Shown: one piece after another, positions 9,889 to 18,620 of the stretch | Layout: each line of letters begins with the position of its first letter | How positions within the stretch are numbered: the first letter of the stretch is position 1 | Origin: an uncultured Flavobacteriaceae bacterium | GTDB lineage: Bacteria; Bacteroidota; Bacteroidia; Flavobacteriales; Flavobacteriaceae | Length of the DNA stretch: 38,914 bases | Assembly (NCBI GenBank): GCA_905479435.1 | Contig: CAJQMN010000050.1 | Location: 1 to 38,914 of the forward strand | Reading direction: 5' to 3' | The notes under the pieces: generated by a model | What the model saw: the letters and a program-made list of their open reading frames with translations, nothing else | Told to the model about the DNA's origin: nothing | The model's database searches: none | Program-made: the position numbers and the translations under genes

Positions 9889-10287
9889 ATGAAAATTCTA
9901 TCAAACCATCCAACAGAAATATTAATCTTACTATTTTTGATTGTTACTTTTATGCAATCTGGAATTGACAAAATAACAGACTGGAAAGGGAATGTTGGAT
10001 TTATAAAATCACATTTTAAGGGTTCTCCTTTAAAGAATAATGTACCGTTCTTACTCGCTATTATTTTAAGCATTGAAATAGTTGCTGGAATTTTTATGAT
10101 TATTGGAACGTATCAGATTTACTCCTCTGGGCTAAAAGAAATTGCATTAATAGGTGTAGAGCTCTCTGCTGTTGCCTTAATTTTCTTACTTATTGGTCAA
10201 CGTTTGGCAAAAGATTATGCAGGAGCGATGACGTTGGCGGTTTATTTTATTATTACTCTTTTTGGAGTTTTTCTATTGCATAGTTAA
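9889..10287 (+). CDS. DoxX-like four-helix membrane protein
   Basis: A 132-residue integral membrane protein with four predicted helices, roughly residues 11-27, 50-72, 80-103 and 108-130. The layout and the motif S-G-I-D-K-I-T-D-W just after helix 1 match the DoxX/MauE-like superfamily, whose members include quinone- or redox-linked membrane subunits. The exact role here is unknown. It is preceded by a 140-base gap and followed by a 138-base gap without recognisable signals, so it is probably transcribed alone. I am sure it is a membrane protein and moderately sure of the family. Confidence 0.75.
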   Translation: MKILSNHPTEILILLFLIVTFMQSGIDKITDWKGNVGFIKSHFKGSPLKNNVPFLLAIILSIEIVAGIFMIIGTYQIYSSGLKEIALIGVELSAVALIFLLIGQRLAKDYAGAMTLAVYFIITLFGVFLLHS

Positions 10288-10425
10288 AAGTGATATAATA
10301 AAGGTGCGGCATAAGAAAACTTGATTATAAAACTGTTTAAATCTTCAGTTTTGAGCGATTATATTTCTTTTGCCAGCCTTGTGTTTAAATGAGCTAAGAA
10401 AATTGCTTAAAAAGCCTTGTAGCCA

Positions 10426-11307
10426 TTATTCCTGCTTTTTTATAACATAGATCAAAGAGGAATACTCAGAAGATGCCCTTGCCTTCCAGTTTGAAACGAA
10501 CCCTCTGTAAAGAGCACTCATAAAATTAGACTTTCCATTTTTATATTTTTCACTTAATAGAGAAACATAATAAGAATCAAATTTCATGGGGATTGTTTTT
10601 TCAACCAACATGTTTTCTTTCAAAAAAAGACGATGAATTGATTGCTGAGAAAAATGCCACAAATGCCTAGGAACATCAAATGCTGCCCAAAATTCTTTAT
10701 AATACTTTGCGTCATCACTCTTAAAATTAGGTACTGCAATAATCAATCTTCCGCAATCAGAAAGCATCGTGTTTAGGTTTGAAATGTACTCTGATAAGTT
10801 TTCTACATGCTCTAGAACATGCCAAAGGGTTATTATTTCAAATTTTTGATTTGAAAATTTGGAAATATCTCTTTCGAGCACAATTCCTTTTTTTACAGCA
10901 ATAGTTCTAGCATCATTATTTGGTTCTGTACCAAAGACTTTCCAAGAATTATTTTTACAAACTTTTAAAAATTCTCCTGTCCCAGCACCAACGTCTAAAA
11001 TGTTCTTTTCAGGCCTATACATACTATTTTGTGTACGCAAGCTTTCATTAATTAATCTTAATTTATGCTTTAGTGTAATCTTTTTTACGACTTGATATGC
11101 TTTGTCAAAAAAAGTTTTTTTGGAATCTGTGTGAGAAATATAATTCTTACTTTTATAATAATTAAATAGGTTTTTAGGAACTGGACTTGTTACCAACATT
11201 TTATACTCTTCGTTAAACATAACGCTATATTCCTCTCCTGAAACAGTATGGTCTTTACAATTCAAATACGGTTTTAAATTTTTAAAGAAGTCTGTTTTTT
11301 GTGACAT
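10426..11307 (-). CDS. class I SAM-dependent methyltransferase
   Basis: A 293-residue protein with a central methyltransferase_23-type Rossmann domain. Motif I is L-D-V-G-A-G-T-G-E-F, followed by an acidic residue in F-G-T-E-P-N, the segment L-W-H-V-L-E-H-V-E, and I-I-A-V-P-N-F. The N-terminal 75 residues resemble the region that in related enzymes carries a Cys4 zinc finger, but only one Cys remains (N-C-K-D-H), so a zinc site is unlikely. The substrate is unknown. It is the last gene of the minus-strand series DUF4175-ybeY-mnmG, with a 46-base gap after mnmG that contains a parS-like sequence. Confidence 0.85.
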   Translation of the reverse strand: MSQKTDFFKNLKPYLNCKDHTVSGEEYSVMFNEEYKMLVTSPVPKNLFNYYKSKNYISHTDSKKTFFDKAYQVVKKITLKHKLRLINESLRTQNSMYRPEKNILDVGAGTGEFLKVCKNNSWKVFGTEPNNDARTIAVKKGIVLERDISKFSNQKFEIITLWHVLEHVENLSEYISNLNTMLSDCGRLIIAVPNFKSDDAKYYKEFWAAFDVPRHLWHFSQQSIHRLFLKENMLVEKTIPMKFDSYYVSLLSEKYKNGKSNFMSALYRGFVSNWKARASSEYSSLIYVIKKQE

Positions 11308-11318
11308 ATAAATTATAT

Positions 11319-11334
11319 TGTTCCACGAGGAACA
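11319..11334. promoter_or_regulatory. parS-like site 2 (degenerate)
   Basis: The 16-mer TGTTCCACGAGGAACA differs by one base from the perfect palindrome TGTTCCACGTGGAACA, a known parS variant, and matches 13 of 16 bases of the TGTTTCACGTGAAACA consensus. It fills the gap between mnmG and the methyltransferase gene. A second, better site lies on the other side of mnmG. Confidence 0.5.
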
Positions 11335-11353
11335 TTTGATTTTTTAAAAAAAA

Positions 11354-13228
11354 CTACCGCCCCATATAAACCAATAAAACCGAAATATCGCTTGGCGAAA
11401 CTCCACTTATTCTGCTAGCTTGTGAAATTGTTGTTGGTTGAATCTTACTTAGCTTTTCTTTCGCTTCATGAGACAAGGAGTTTACTTTGCCATAATTAAA
11501 AGATTGAGGAATAATGACGTTTTCAAGCTTGTTTAACTTGTCTGCATTAGATTTTTCTTTATCAATATATCCAGAATATTTTAAATGAATTTCTACTTGC
11601 TCTAGAATAGTTTTATCTATATCCTCTTCCAAATAAAAGGCTTGAAGAGCGTCTAGTTCTTGGAAGTCTGTTAATGAGAGTTGTGGGCGTGAGGCAATTT
11701 TATAAAGCTTTACAGACTGGTTAATAAGAGATAAATTCTTTTTCGCTAATATTGGATTAATTTGATCCTGGGTAACGCTAGTTTGTTGTAGTAACTTAAT
11801 TAATTTTGCTGTTTTTTGGATTTTTGAATTTACTTTTTCTAGGCGATCCTTAGAAGCTAAACCAATTTTAAAGCCGAGAGGCGTTAATCTTATATCTGCA
11901 TTATCTTGTCTTAGCAAAGTGCGATATTCTGCCCTAGAGGTAAACATTCTATAAGGCTCTTCTGTTCCCTTGGTTATTAGATCATCTATCAAAACCCCTA
12001 TATAAGCTTCATTCCTCTTTAGAATAAATGGAGCTTTTCCCTGAACTTTAAGTGCTGCATTAACTCCAGCCATAAGGCCTTGGGCAGCAGCCTCCTCATA
12101 ACCGGTTGTACCATTGATTTGACCAGCAAAGAAAAGATTATCAATCAGTTTGGTTTCTAAAGAATGTTTTAATTGTGTTGGAGGAAAATAATCGTATTCG
12201 ATTGCATATCCATATCTAAAAAACTTCACGTTTTCAAATCCTGGAATAAATCGAATTGCCTTATCTTGAATGTCTTCGGGCATAGATGTTGAAAAGCCAT
12301 TAACATAAATTTCAACTGTTGTCCACCCTTCAGGTTCAACAAAAACTTGGTGCCTGTCTTTTGAAGCAAATCTGTCAATTTTATCCTCTATAGAGGGACA
12401 ATATCTGGGTCCTGTAGATTGTATTCGACCATTAAACATAGGAGACCTATCAAAACCATCCCTTAGCACATCATGTACTTTTGAATTTGTGTGAGTTAGA
12501 TAACAAGACCGTTGGGTAACTAAAGGTTTTGTGTCTAAATAAGAAAAAGTTTCCGTGTGTTCGTCCCCTGGCTGCTCTTCCATTTTTGAATAATCTAAAG
12601 ACCTGCCATCTACCCTTGGAGGGGTGCCTGTTTTCATTCTTCCTGATTCAAAACCTTTTTTTACAAGGTCTTCTGTTATACCAGTTGAAGATCCCTCACC
12701 TGCTCTACCTCCACCAAAAGTTTTCTCACCAATATGAATAAGGCCGTTTAAGAAAGTCCCTGCAGTAACAATAACTGACTTAGATTTAATATGAAGACCT
12801 AGTGCTGTTTTGACGCCTACAATTTTGGATCCCTCAAAAAGCAAACCATTAACTGAATCTTGATAAAAGTCAAGATTTGTTGTGTTTTCTAACATGGTTC
12901 TCCAGGTTTCCGCAAACATCATTCTATCAGATTGAGCTCGCGGACTCCACATCGCAGGGCCTTTTGATTTGTTAAGCATTTTAAACTGAATGGCCGTTTT
13001 ATCAGTAACAATTCCACTGTAACCACCAAGAGCATCAATTTCACGAATAATTTGTCCTTTAGCAATACCACCCATGGCAGGGTTACAGCTCATTTGAGCG
13101 ATATTTTGGAGATTCATTGTAATAAGCAAAGTTGATGCGCCCATGTTAGCACTTGCTGCGGCGGCTTCACTACCTGCGTGGCCTCCACCAACTACTATTA
13201 CATCGTATGTTGTATTAAATAAACTCAT
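11354..13228 (-). CDS. mnmG: tRNA U34 carboxymethylaminomethyl-modifying enzyme MnmG/GidA
   Basis: FAD-dependent partner of MnmE. Together they build the (carboxymethyl)aminomethyl group on U34 of tRNAs reading A/G-ending codons. Full length at 624 residues: the FAD-binding V-G-G-G-H-A-G-S-E-A-A is near the N-terminus, followed by the family signatures M-S-C-N-P-A-M-G-G and R-E-I-D-A-L-G-G. Later come P-G-D-E-H-T-E-T-F-S-Y, Q-I-N-G-T-T-G-Y-E-E-A and the MnmE/tRNA-binding C-terminal helical domain. It follows ybeY by 39 bases, and that gap holds a near-perfect parS sequence. mnmE is not in the window. The gene often lies near the replication origin in other bacteria. Confidence 0.98.
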   Translation of the reverse strand: MSLFNTTYDVIVVGGGHAGSEAAAASANMGASTLLITMNLQNIAQMSCNPAMGGIAKGQIIREIDALGGYSGIVTDKTAIQFKMLNKSKGPAMWSPRAQSDRMMFAETWRTMLENTTNLDFYQDSVNGLLFEGSKIVGVKTALGLHIKSKSVIVTAGTFLNGLIHIGEKTFGGGRAGEGSSTGITEDLVKKGFESGRMKTGTPPRVDGRSLDYSKMEEQPGDEHTETFSYLDTKPLVTQRSCYLTHTNSKVHDVLRDGFDRSPMFNGRIQSTGPRYCPSIEDKIDRFASKDRHQVFVEPEGWTTVEIYVNGFSTSMPEDIQDKAIRFIPGFENVKFFRYGYAIEYDYFPPTQLKHSLETKLIDNLFFAGQINGTTGYEEAAAQGLMAGVNAALKVQGKAPFILKRNEAYIGVLIDDLITKGTEEPYRMFTSRAEYRTLLRQDNADIRLTPLGFKIGLASKDRLEKVNSKIQKTAKLIKLLQQTSVTQDQINPILAKKNLSLINQSVKLYKIASRPQLSLTDFQELDALQAFYLEEDIDKTILEQVEIHLKYSGYIDKEKSNADKLNKLENVIIPQSFNYGKVNSLSHEAKEKLSKIQPTTISQASRISGVSPSDISVLLVYMGR

Positions 13229-13231
13229 TGG

Positions 13232-13247
13232 GGTTTCACGTGAAACA
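13232..13247. promoter_or_regulatory. parS-like centromere site 1
   Basis: The 16-mer GGTTTCACGTGAAACA contains the perfect 14-base palindrome GTTTCACGTGAAAC and matches 15 of 16 positions of the widely conserved chromosomal parS consensus TGTTTCACGTGAAACA bound by ParB/Spo0J. It lies in the 39-base gap between ybeY and mnmG, 3 bases upstream of the mnmG start codon. No parA or parB is in the window. Confidence 0.75.
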
Positions 13248-13267
13248 TTTAGTTAAAATACTCATAA

Positions 13268-13681
13268 TCAAATATTTAGCTCATTTAAACAAGCGTTTTC
13301 TTTAAGCCTCATTGTCTTTTTTTCCTCTGTTGTCTTATCTTTATAACCTAAATAATGCAAAACACCATGAATCATAACCCTATTGAGTTCATTTTCAAAT
13401 GAAACATGAAATAATTGAGCGTTTTCTATAACCCGTTCAATTGATATGTATATCTCTCCATTAACTTGTTTACCAAGACAATAATCAAAACTTATAATGT
13501 CAGTTAAAGTATCGTGCTTTAGAAACTCTTTGTTAATATGGTTAAGAAACAAGTCGTCACAAAAAATATAGCTAACCTCTCCAAGCACAAACCCCTCTGA
13601 AACAACTATATGTTCAATCCATGACGCGATTTTGAATTCGTCTTTAAGGTTAAAAGGTGTTTCGTAATTAAATGTGATCAA
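13268..13681 (-). CDS. ybeY: rRNA maturation endoribonuclease YbeY
   Basis: Single-strand endoribonuclease (UPF0054) involved in 16S 3' end maturation and ribosome quality control. The 137 residues include D-T-L-T-D-I-I-S-F-D and the metal motif H-G-V-L-H-Y-L-G-Y. The canonical third zinc ligand of the HxxxHxxxxxH motif is missing: after H105 and H109, position 115 is Asp in G-Y-K-D-K. I recall the same replacement in other Bacteroidota YbeY proteins. The start codon is TTG, overlapping the TGA of the upstream DUF4175 gene as TTGA, so initiation probably depends on translational coupling. The next ATG in frame would remove most of the domain. Confidence 0.92.
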   Translation of the reverse strand: MITFNYETPFNLKDEFKIASWIEHIVVSEGFVLGEVSYIFCDDLFLNHINKEFLKHDTLTDIISFDYCLGKQVNGEIYISIERVIENAQLFHVSFENELNRVMIHGVLHYLGYKDKTTEEKKTMRLKENACLNELNI

Positions 13682-16600
13682 GCTTTACTTTTTTTTAAAA
13701 AATACTTTTGTACTTTCTTTTCAAAATCCTTGTGCAAAGGTAATGATTGTCTATTTAATATCTCCATTTGATTATAAAACCGTTTTTTAAATTGTAGTTC
13801 TTTTAATTGTTTCCTTTTGGGAGATAAGGTGCTTGTATTGGATTTTCTTTTATTGTCTTTTCCTTGCTTGAGAAAAGCTTTGTCAAGCTTTAATAATTGA
13901 TATTCTAATTGTTGCATCCTTTGAATCGTTTCTAAATTAAACCCTTTTTCAAGAATATCACGCTCCAATTGCTCCATGGTTTTTAGCACCTTGTTAATTT
14001 TAGTATCACCGGAGCCCATCTGGTTTAATGCTTCTTCAAGTTGTTTTTTTAGTTGGCTTTGCTGTTGATAAATTTTAAATAATTCTCCGCTAGATTGCTC
14101 TTCAGTTTCTTCGCCTCCTTTCTTGCCTCCATTTCCTTTTTTAAGGTTTTGAGAGGCACGCTTTCTTTTTAACCCTTCTTTTAGTTGTTCTGAAAGTCCT
14201 TTCTGCTTTTCAATTAATGTTGGTAAACTAAATGAACTTCCTTTTCCTTTTTTACCCGAGGAACCCATGTTATTCTGCATATCATTTAAAAGACTGCTTA
14301 ACACATCTGCTAAACTGTTAGCTGAAGTCATTACATATTGTTGGTTAGAGCCCGCAAGATCAAATTTATTTTCTGACAAATTATCTAATGATTGGTCAAG
14401 GTTAAAGTGGGCGTTCGATAGCTCTGTTTGAATTTTTGCTGTTAATTGTGGAAGTCTCATAGACAATACAAACAAACTATCATCAATGTGTTCAAAATAG
14501 GTTTTTAATTCGTTTTGGTTTTTGAGTTCACTTCCAAAATCAGGATGAGCTACAGAAATCTCATTAAACTTAACAAGTAGGTCCTCTTGTTTAAATGAAA
14601 AGGTAATAAGGTTTTCTAATATTTTTCTTAAATCATCTATGTTTTCATCTATAGAGTTTTGTTGAAAATCTGCTATTGTTTTTTGCATAAGCTGGCTCAT
14701 CTGTTGCATTTGTTTTGATGCCTTCTTTTGAAGCTTCTTTGCGTCTTGTTTTTGATTATTGGTTAACTTTTCCTTGGCTTTCATTAAAGAGCTTTTCACA
14801 GCCTTTATTTCCTCAGACATTTTAGGTAATTCTAGAGGGTTTTTTAACTGTTTATTGTCATTTGTTAAGTTTTTTAATTCTTTAGAAATATTATCAAATT
14901 TTTCAGCAATCTTTTGCTGTTCATTTAACACCTTAGTATCTTCATTGTTAATAGTATCTTGCCTTTTAGATAGTTTTTTTAATTTATTTGCTATTTGAAG
15001 TGTTTTTTCTTCAATATAAAAACGCTTGGTTAATTCTAATATTCTCTCCAAACTTCTTTCTTGTTGTTTGTTTTTTTCAGCTAGTGCTTTCGTTTTTTTA
15101 ATCAATGCTTCTTTATCAAGTTTTTCTGCTATTTTTTGAAGTTCATTCAATAATTTTTTTTGTTTATTTAGCGCTAAAAGCTCTTCTATTCGTTTTTGAA
15201 GCTGTTGCTTTTTGTCCCGAAAAGGTTGTTTGTCTCCTTTGTTCTGTTCTAAAGACTGCTGTAGTTTTTCTGTTTGTCTTTCCATCATTTGTTGATGTTG
15301 CTGTTGCATGCGAATAAACTCATCAACTTTTTTCTTATCATTCCAATTAAACGCTTTTTTCTTTTTTATTTCTTCTTGAATTTTTAAAAAGGTTTGACTT
15401 TGTTGGGTTTGATTTTGGATGGTAGTTTCTAAATTATTAATTGTTTCTTTTTGCTCGTCTAGTTGTTCTTGAACATACTCTTCTTTTGTTTTTTGTCGAA
15501 AACTATAGGTGTTGCTTTTTGTTGTTTTGTTTCCATAAACAGCATCATTATCTGTGACTTGAAAAAAAAACTCATAATCAACTCCTTTTTTAAAAATAAT
15601 TTCTTCAGGGAATCGATAATTAAAAGTTTGAGTGGTTGCATTTGTAATCTTCAGTGAAATGTTGTTTTCTTGAGTGGGAAGATCTTGCTGATAATAAATA
15701 AGTTCTAATGAATTAATTCCATAATCATCAGAAACTTGACCTATAAATTGAGCGTTTTCAATACTCACGCTATCTATATTGGATTGGGTAATTATAGACG
15801 GATACTCATCTTTAATAACTTTTAAAGTATACGAAATCTTTTCAAAATCCTGCAATTCCTTGTTTGAAGCACTTATTTGATAATCAAAATTATTAAGCGC
15901 CACCTTCTTATATTTGAATTTATTTTTTGAGGTTCTTGTAAAATAATCTCTTTTGTTATTTTCTGTAAAAGCAACGTTGTTTGATTGATATGTATTAACA
16001 TTCCATTTTATTTTTGTGCCAACAGGAACAACAAGGTTACCTGTATTTGTAATCTTTTCGTCTATTTTTTTTGTGTAAGCTGGATAATCTACATCAATAT
16101 CTAAATTTTGAATTAAGGGTGTTTTTATAAGATTAAGAGTATACTTTTTTGAAAAAATGTTTTCTGAATAACACCTAAACAAAATAGGCGCTGTTACATT
16201 CGTAAACGTAAAAGAAAACATCCCTTTTGTTGTTTCTTGCATAAAATAGGTTTCATCTCCATAAATAATTTTAACTTCTTCAGGAATAAAACCACCTTTT
16301 GTGGAAATAGAAACAGTATGTGAGCCTCCTTCAATTACAGTTAAATTTTTTGTTTCCATATGAAATGAAAATAAGGCTGGAGGCGTATATGCGGTTTGGG
16401 GGTTAACAACTCGTTGTAAACTATGATAAAGGTCTGTATCAATTCCTGTTAAAAAAAATAGAAACCAGAGCAGTATTGGAAACAGTAAATACTTTGAATA
16501 AAGAAAATTGTTCTTAAAGTTTATGGCGTTAGAAAAATTAATAGGCTGAAGATCTTTGGATTTTTGTTGAATACTAGCAAGTATAAGATCTGTTTCTTTT

Positions 16601-16953
16601 TCTTCGTTTTTTAGTTGTAATATATTTAATAATTTATCTTGGACCTCAGGAAAATAGGCCCCTATAATCTTTGAAGATTCTATTTCATTAATGCCTTTTT
16701 TTAACTTTATTAAATGGGTAATTGGAATTATAATAAATTTAAGAAACAGAAAAAACTCAAACCCTATAAATATCAACAGTAAAATAATTCTATAATTTGG
16801 TTTTAACCATAAAAAATATTCTATACATAATGTTAGGATAAGGTATAAAGCACCAAACAAGCTAAATAAAATACCCCCTTTAATAAGTTCATTTGTGTAG
16901 TACTTTTTATAGAAAAAAGATAGTTTTTGTTCAATGTTTAATAAGGCGCTCAT
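13678..16953 (-). CDS. DUF4175 family large membrane/coiled-coil protein
   Basis: A 1091-residue protein. The N-terminus has a pair of membrane helices (about residues 28-50 and 55-78) and a third near 150-165. A beta-rich periplasmic region to about residue 500 follows, with Ig-like segments such as T-V-I-E-G-G-S-H-T-V. Then comes a very long Lys/Gln/Glu-rich region with strong coiled-coil character (about 500-1050). The architecture matches the DUF4175 proteins of Bacteroidota; I know of no proven function. A Gly/Lys/Ser-rich stretch (about 895-945) interrupts the coil. I chose the ATG at 16953 over the TTG one codon earlier. It heads the minus-strand series leading to ybeY and mnmG. Confidence 0.8.
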   Translation of the reverse strand: MSALLNIEQKLSFFYKKYYTNELIKGGILFSLFGALYLILTLCIEYFLWLKPNYRIILLLIFIGFEFFLFLKFIIIPITHLIKLKKGINEIESSKIIGAYFPEVQDKLLNILQLKNEEKETDLILASIQQKSKDLQPINFSNAINFKNNFLYSKYLLFPILLWFLFFLTGIDTDLYHSLQRVVNPQTAYTPPALFSFHMETKNLTVIEGGSHTVSISTKGGFIPEEVKIIYGDETYFMQETTKGMFSFTFTNVTAPILFRCYSENIFSKKYTLNLIKTPLIQNLDIDVDYPAYTKKIDEKITNTGNLVVPVGTKIKWNVNTYQSNNVAFTENNKRDYFTRTSKNKFKYKKVALNNFDYQISASNKELQDFEKISYTLKVIKDEYPSIITQSNIDSVSIENAQFIGQVSDDYGINSLELIYYQQDLPTQENNISLKITNATTQTFNYRFPEEIIFKKGVDYEFFFQVTDNDAVYGNKTTKSNTYSFRQKTKEEYVQEQLDEQKETINNLETTIQNQTQQSQTFLKIQEEIKKKKAFNWNDKKKVDEFIRMQQQHQQMMERQTEKLQQSLEQNKGDKQPFRDKKQQLQKRIEELLALNKQKKLLNELQKIAEKLDKEALIKKTKALAEKNKQQERSLERILELTKRFYIEEKTLQIANKLKKLSKRQDTINNEDTKVLNEQQKIAEKFDNISKELKNLTNDNKQLKNPLELPKMSEEIKAVKSSLMKAKEKLTNNQKQDAKKLQKKASKQMQQMSQLMQKTIADFQQNSIDENIDDLRKILENLITFSFKQEDLLVKFNEISVAHPDFGSELKNQNELKTYFEHIDDSLFVLSMRLPQLTAKIQTELSNAHFNLDQSLDNLSENKFDLAGSNQQYVMTSANSLADVLSSLLNDMQNNMGSSGKKGKGSSFSLPTLIEKQKGLSEQLKEGLKRKRASQNLKKGNGGKKGGEETEEQSSGELFKIYQQQSQLKKQLEEALNQMGSGDTKINKVLKTMEQLERDILEKGFNLETIQRMQQLEYQLLKLDKAFLKQGKDNKRKSNTSTLSPKRKQLKELQFKKRFYNQMEILNRQSLPLHKDFEKKVQKYFLKKSKA

Positions 16954-17063
16954 CAATACATAAAAATAAGATAATAAAAAGAGCTGCAGAAGTATTTTGT
17001 GTTAAAGATTTTTTTAACCTAGGTTGAAAATATTTTTGCTTTTTTTATCTAATATTAGTAAGG

Positions 17064-17071
17064 TATATTTG
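17064..17071 (+). promoter_or_regulatory. -7 promoter box TATATTTG
   Basis: A perfect TAnnTTTG match 19 bases before the gltX ATG. A TTG at 17036-17038 is the nearest -33 candidate, but its 25-base spacing is longer than the usual 17-23. Confidence 0.6.
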
Positions 17072-17090
17072 TGCTTTAAAATATGTATTA

Positions 17091-18620
17091 ATGAAGTCTA
17101 ATATTCGTGTTCGTTTTGCCCCCAGTCCAACAGGCCCCCTCCATATTGGTGGGCTAAGAACCGCTCTATATAATTATTTATTTGCAAAAAAAAATAATGG
17201 TGTTTTTATTTTAAGAATAGAAGACACCGATCAATCTAGATATGTTAACAATGCTGAAGAATATATAACCAATGCTTTAGACTGGTGTAATATTCCTTTT
17301 GATGAAGGGCCTGGTAAAAATGAAAAGTTTGGACCTTATAGACAATCTGAAAGAAAAGAACTATACAAAGAGTATGTTAATATTTTAATTGAAAAAGAAA
17401 AAGCATATTATGCTTTTGATACCCCTGAAGAACTAAATGCTCAAAGAAAACAACACGAAGCTGTTGGTAAAACTTTTATTTATAACTGGCATAATAGGGA
17501 GAAAGGTAGATTAAAAAACTCTTTAGTTTTAACAAAAGAAGAAACTAAAAAAAAGATTGATGAAGGAGGTAATTATGTAATTCGTTTCAAAACCCCTCAA
17601 GATGAAACACTGGTGTTAAATGATGAAATTAGAGGCGCTATTAGTATAGATTCGAATACTCTTGACGATAAAGTTCTTTTTAAATCTGACGGAATGCCAA
17701 CATACCACCTGGCAAATATTGTGGATGATCACCTTATGAAAATTAGCCATGTAATTCGTGGTGAAGAATGGTTGCCATCAATGCCATTACATGTATTATT
17801 ATATAATGCTTTTGATTGGGAAACCCCAAAATTTGCTCATCTTCCATTGATATTAAAACCCGAGGGTAAAGGAAAACTTAGTAAAAGAGATGGAGATAAA
17901 TTAGGCTTTCCTGTATTTCCTTTAGCATATACAAACCAAGAAACAGGTGAAGTTTCTTCTGGCTACAGAGAAAGCGGTTATTTTTCTGATGCTTTTATAA
18001 ACATGCTCTCATTATTAGGATGGAATCCAGGAACAGAACAAGAACTTTTTGATTTAGAGGGTTTAATTTCTACTTTCGATCTTTCAAGGGTAAGTAAATC
18101 TGGTGCGAAATTTAGTCTAGATAAAACAAGATGGTTTAATCAACAATATCTTCAAAAAAAGACGGATGATCAATTAGCTAAATTATACCTACCTATATTA
18201 AAAACCAAAAACATACAAGGTTTACCATCAATAAATTACATAAAAAGTGTAGTTTCGTTAATAAAAGAAAGGGCTGTGTTTGTAAAAGATTTTTGGAGTT
18301 TAAGTAGTTATTTCTTTGAACGCCCTGAAGAATACAACGAAAAAGCAGTGAAAAAACAATGGAGAGAGGGTACTAGTGACTTGATAAATGAGTTAATAAT
18401 AGTCCTTGATTCAATAGATGATTTTTCCTCAGCATCTGTTGAAAAGAAAACAAAAAACTGGATTTCCTCAAAAGAAATTGGTTTTGGTAAAGTTATGCAA
18501 CCCCTTAGACTGGCGATTGTTGGTGAAATGAAAGGACCTCATTTATTTGATATCATTCACATGATTGGAAAGGAAGAAGCTATTTTACGTTTAAAAACAA
18601 TTATAAAAAAACTATCATGA
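17091..18620 (+). CDS. gltX: glutamate--tRNA ligase
   Basis: Class I aminoacyl-tRNA synthetase that charges tRNA-Glu. The 509 residues carry the HIGH-type motif P-L-H-I-G-G at 16-21 and the KMSKS-type motif K-L-S-K-R at 262-266. The catalytic-core segment G-E-E-W-L-P-S-M-P-L-H and the C-terminal helical anticodon-binding region ending in L-R-L-K-T-I-I-K-K-L are also present. The length is normal for the family in Bacteroidota. A promoter box lies 19 bases upstream. Its stop overlaps the start of the next gene as ATGA, so the secreted protein behind it is co-transcribed. Confidence 0.98.
   Translation: MKSNIRVRFAPSPTGPLHIGGLRTALYNYLFAKKNNGVFILRIEDTDQSRYVNNAEEYITNALDWCNIPFDEGPGKNEKFGPYRQSERKELYKEYVNILIEKEKAYYAFDTPEELNAQRKQHEAVGKTFIYNWHNREKGRLKNSLVLTKEETKKKIDEGGNYVIRFKTPQDETLVLNDEIRGAISIDSNTLDDKVLFKSDGMPTYHLANIVDDHLMKISHVIRGEEWLPSMPLHVLLYNAFDWETPKFAHLPLILKPEGKGKLSKRDGDKLGFPVFPLAYTNQETGEVSSGYRESGYFSDAFINMLSLLGWNPGTEQELFDLEGLISTFDLSRVSKSGAKFSLDKTRWFNQQYLQKKTDDQLAKLYLPILKTKNIQGLPSINYIKSVVSLIKERAVFVKDFWSLSSYFFERPEEYNEKAVKKQWREGTSDLINELIIVLDSIDDFSSASVEKKTKNWISSKEIGFGKVMQPLRLAIVGEMKGPHLFDIIHMIGKEEAILRLKTIIKKLS

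Noticed and set aside
10859-11095. Open frames antisense to the methyltransferase and to mnmG (also 12529-12741)
   Set aside because: Fully inside well-supported genes and without recognisable protein features.
14759-15657. Open frames antisense to the DUF4175 gene with hydrophobic, Phe/Leu-rich translations
   Set aside because: They are reverse reads of Lys/Gln-rich coiled-coil codons, lack start context and overlap a clear gene completely.
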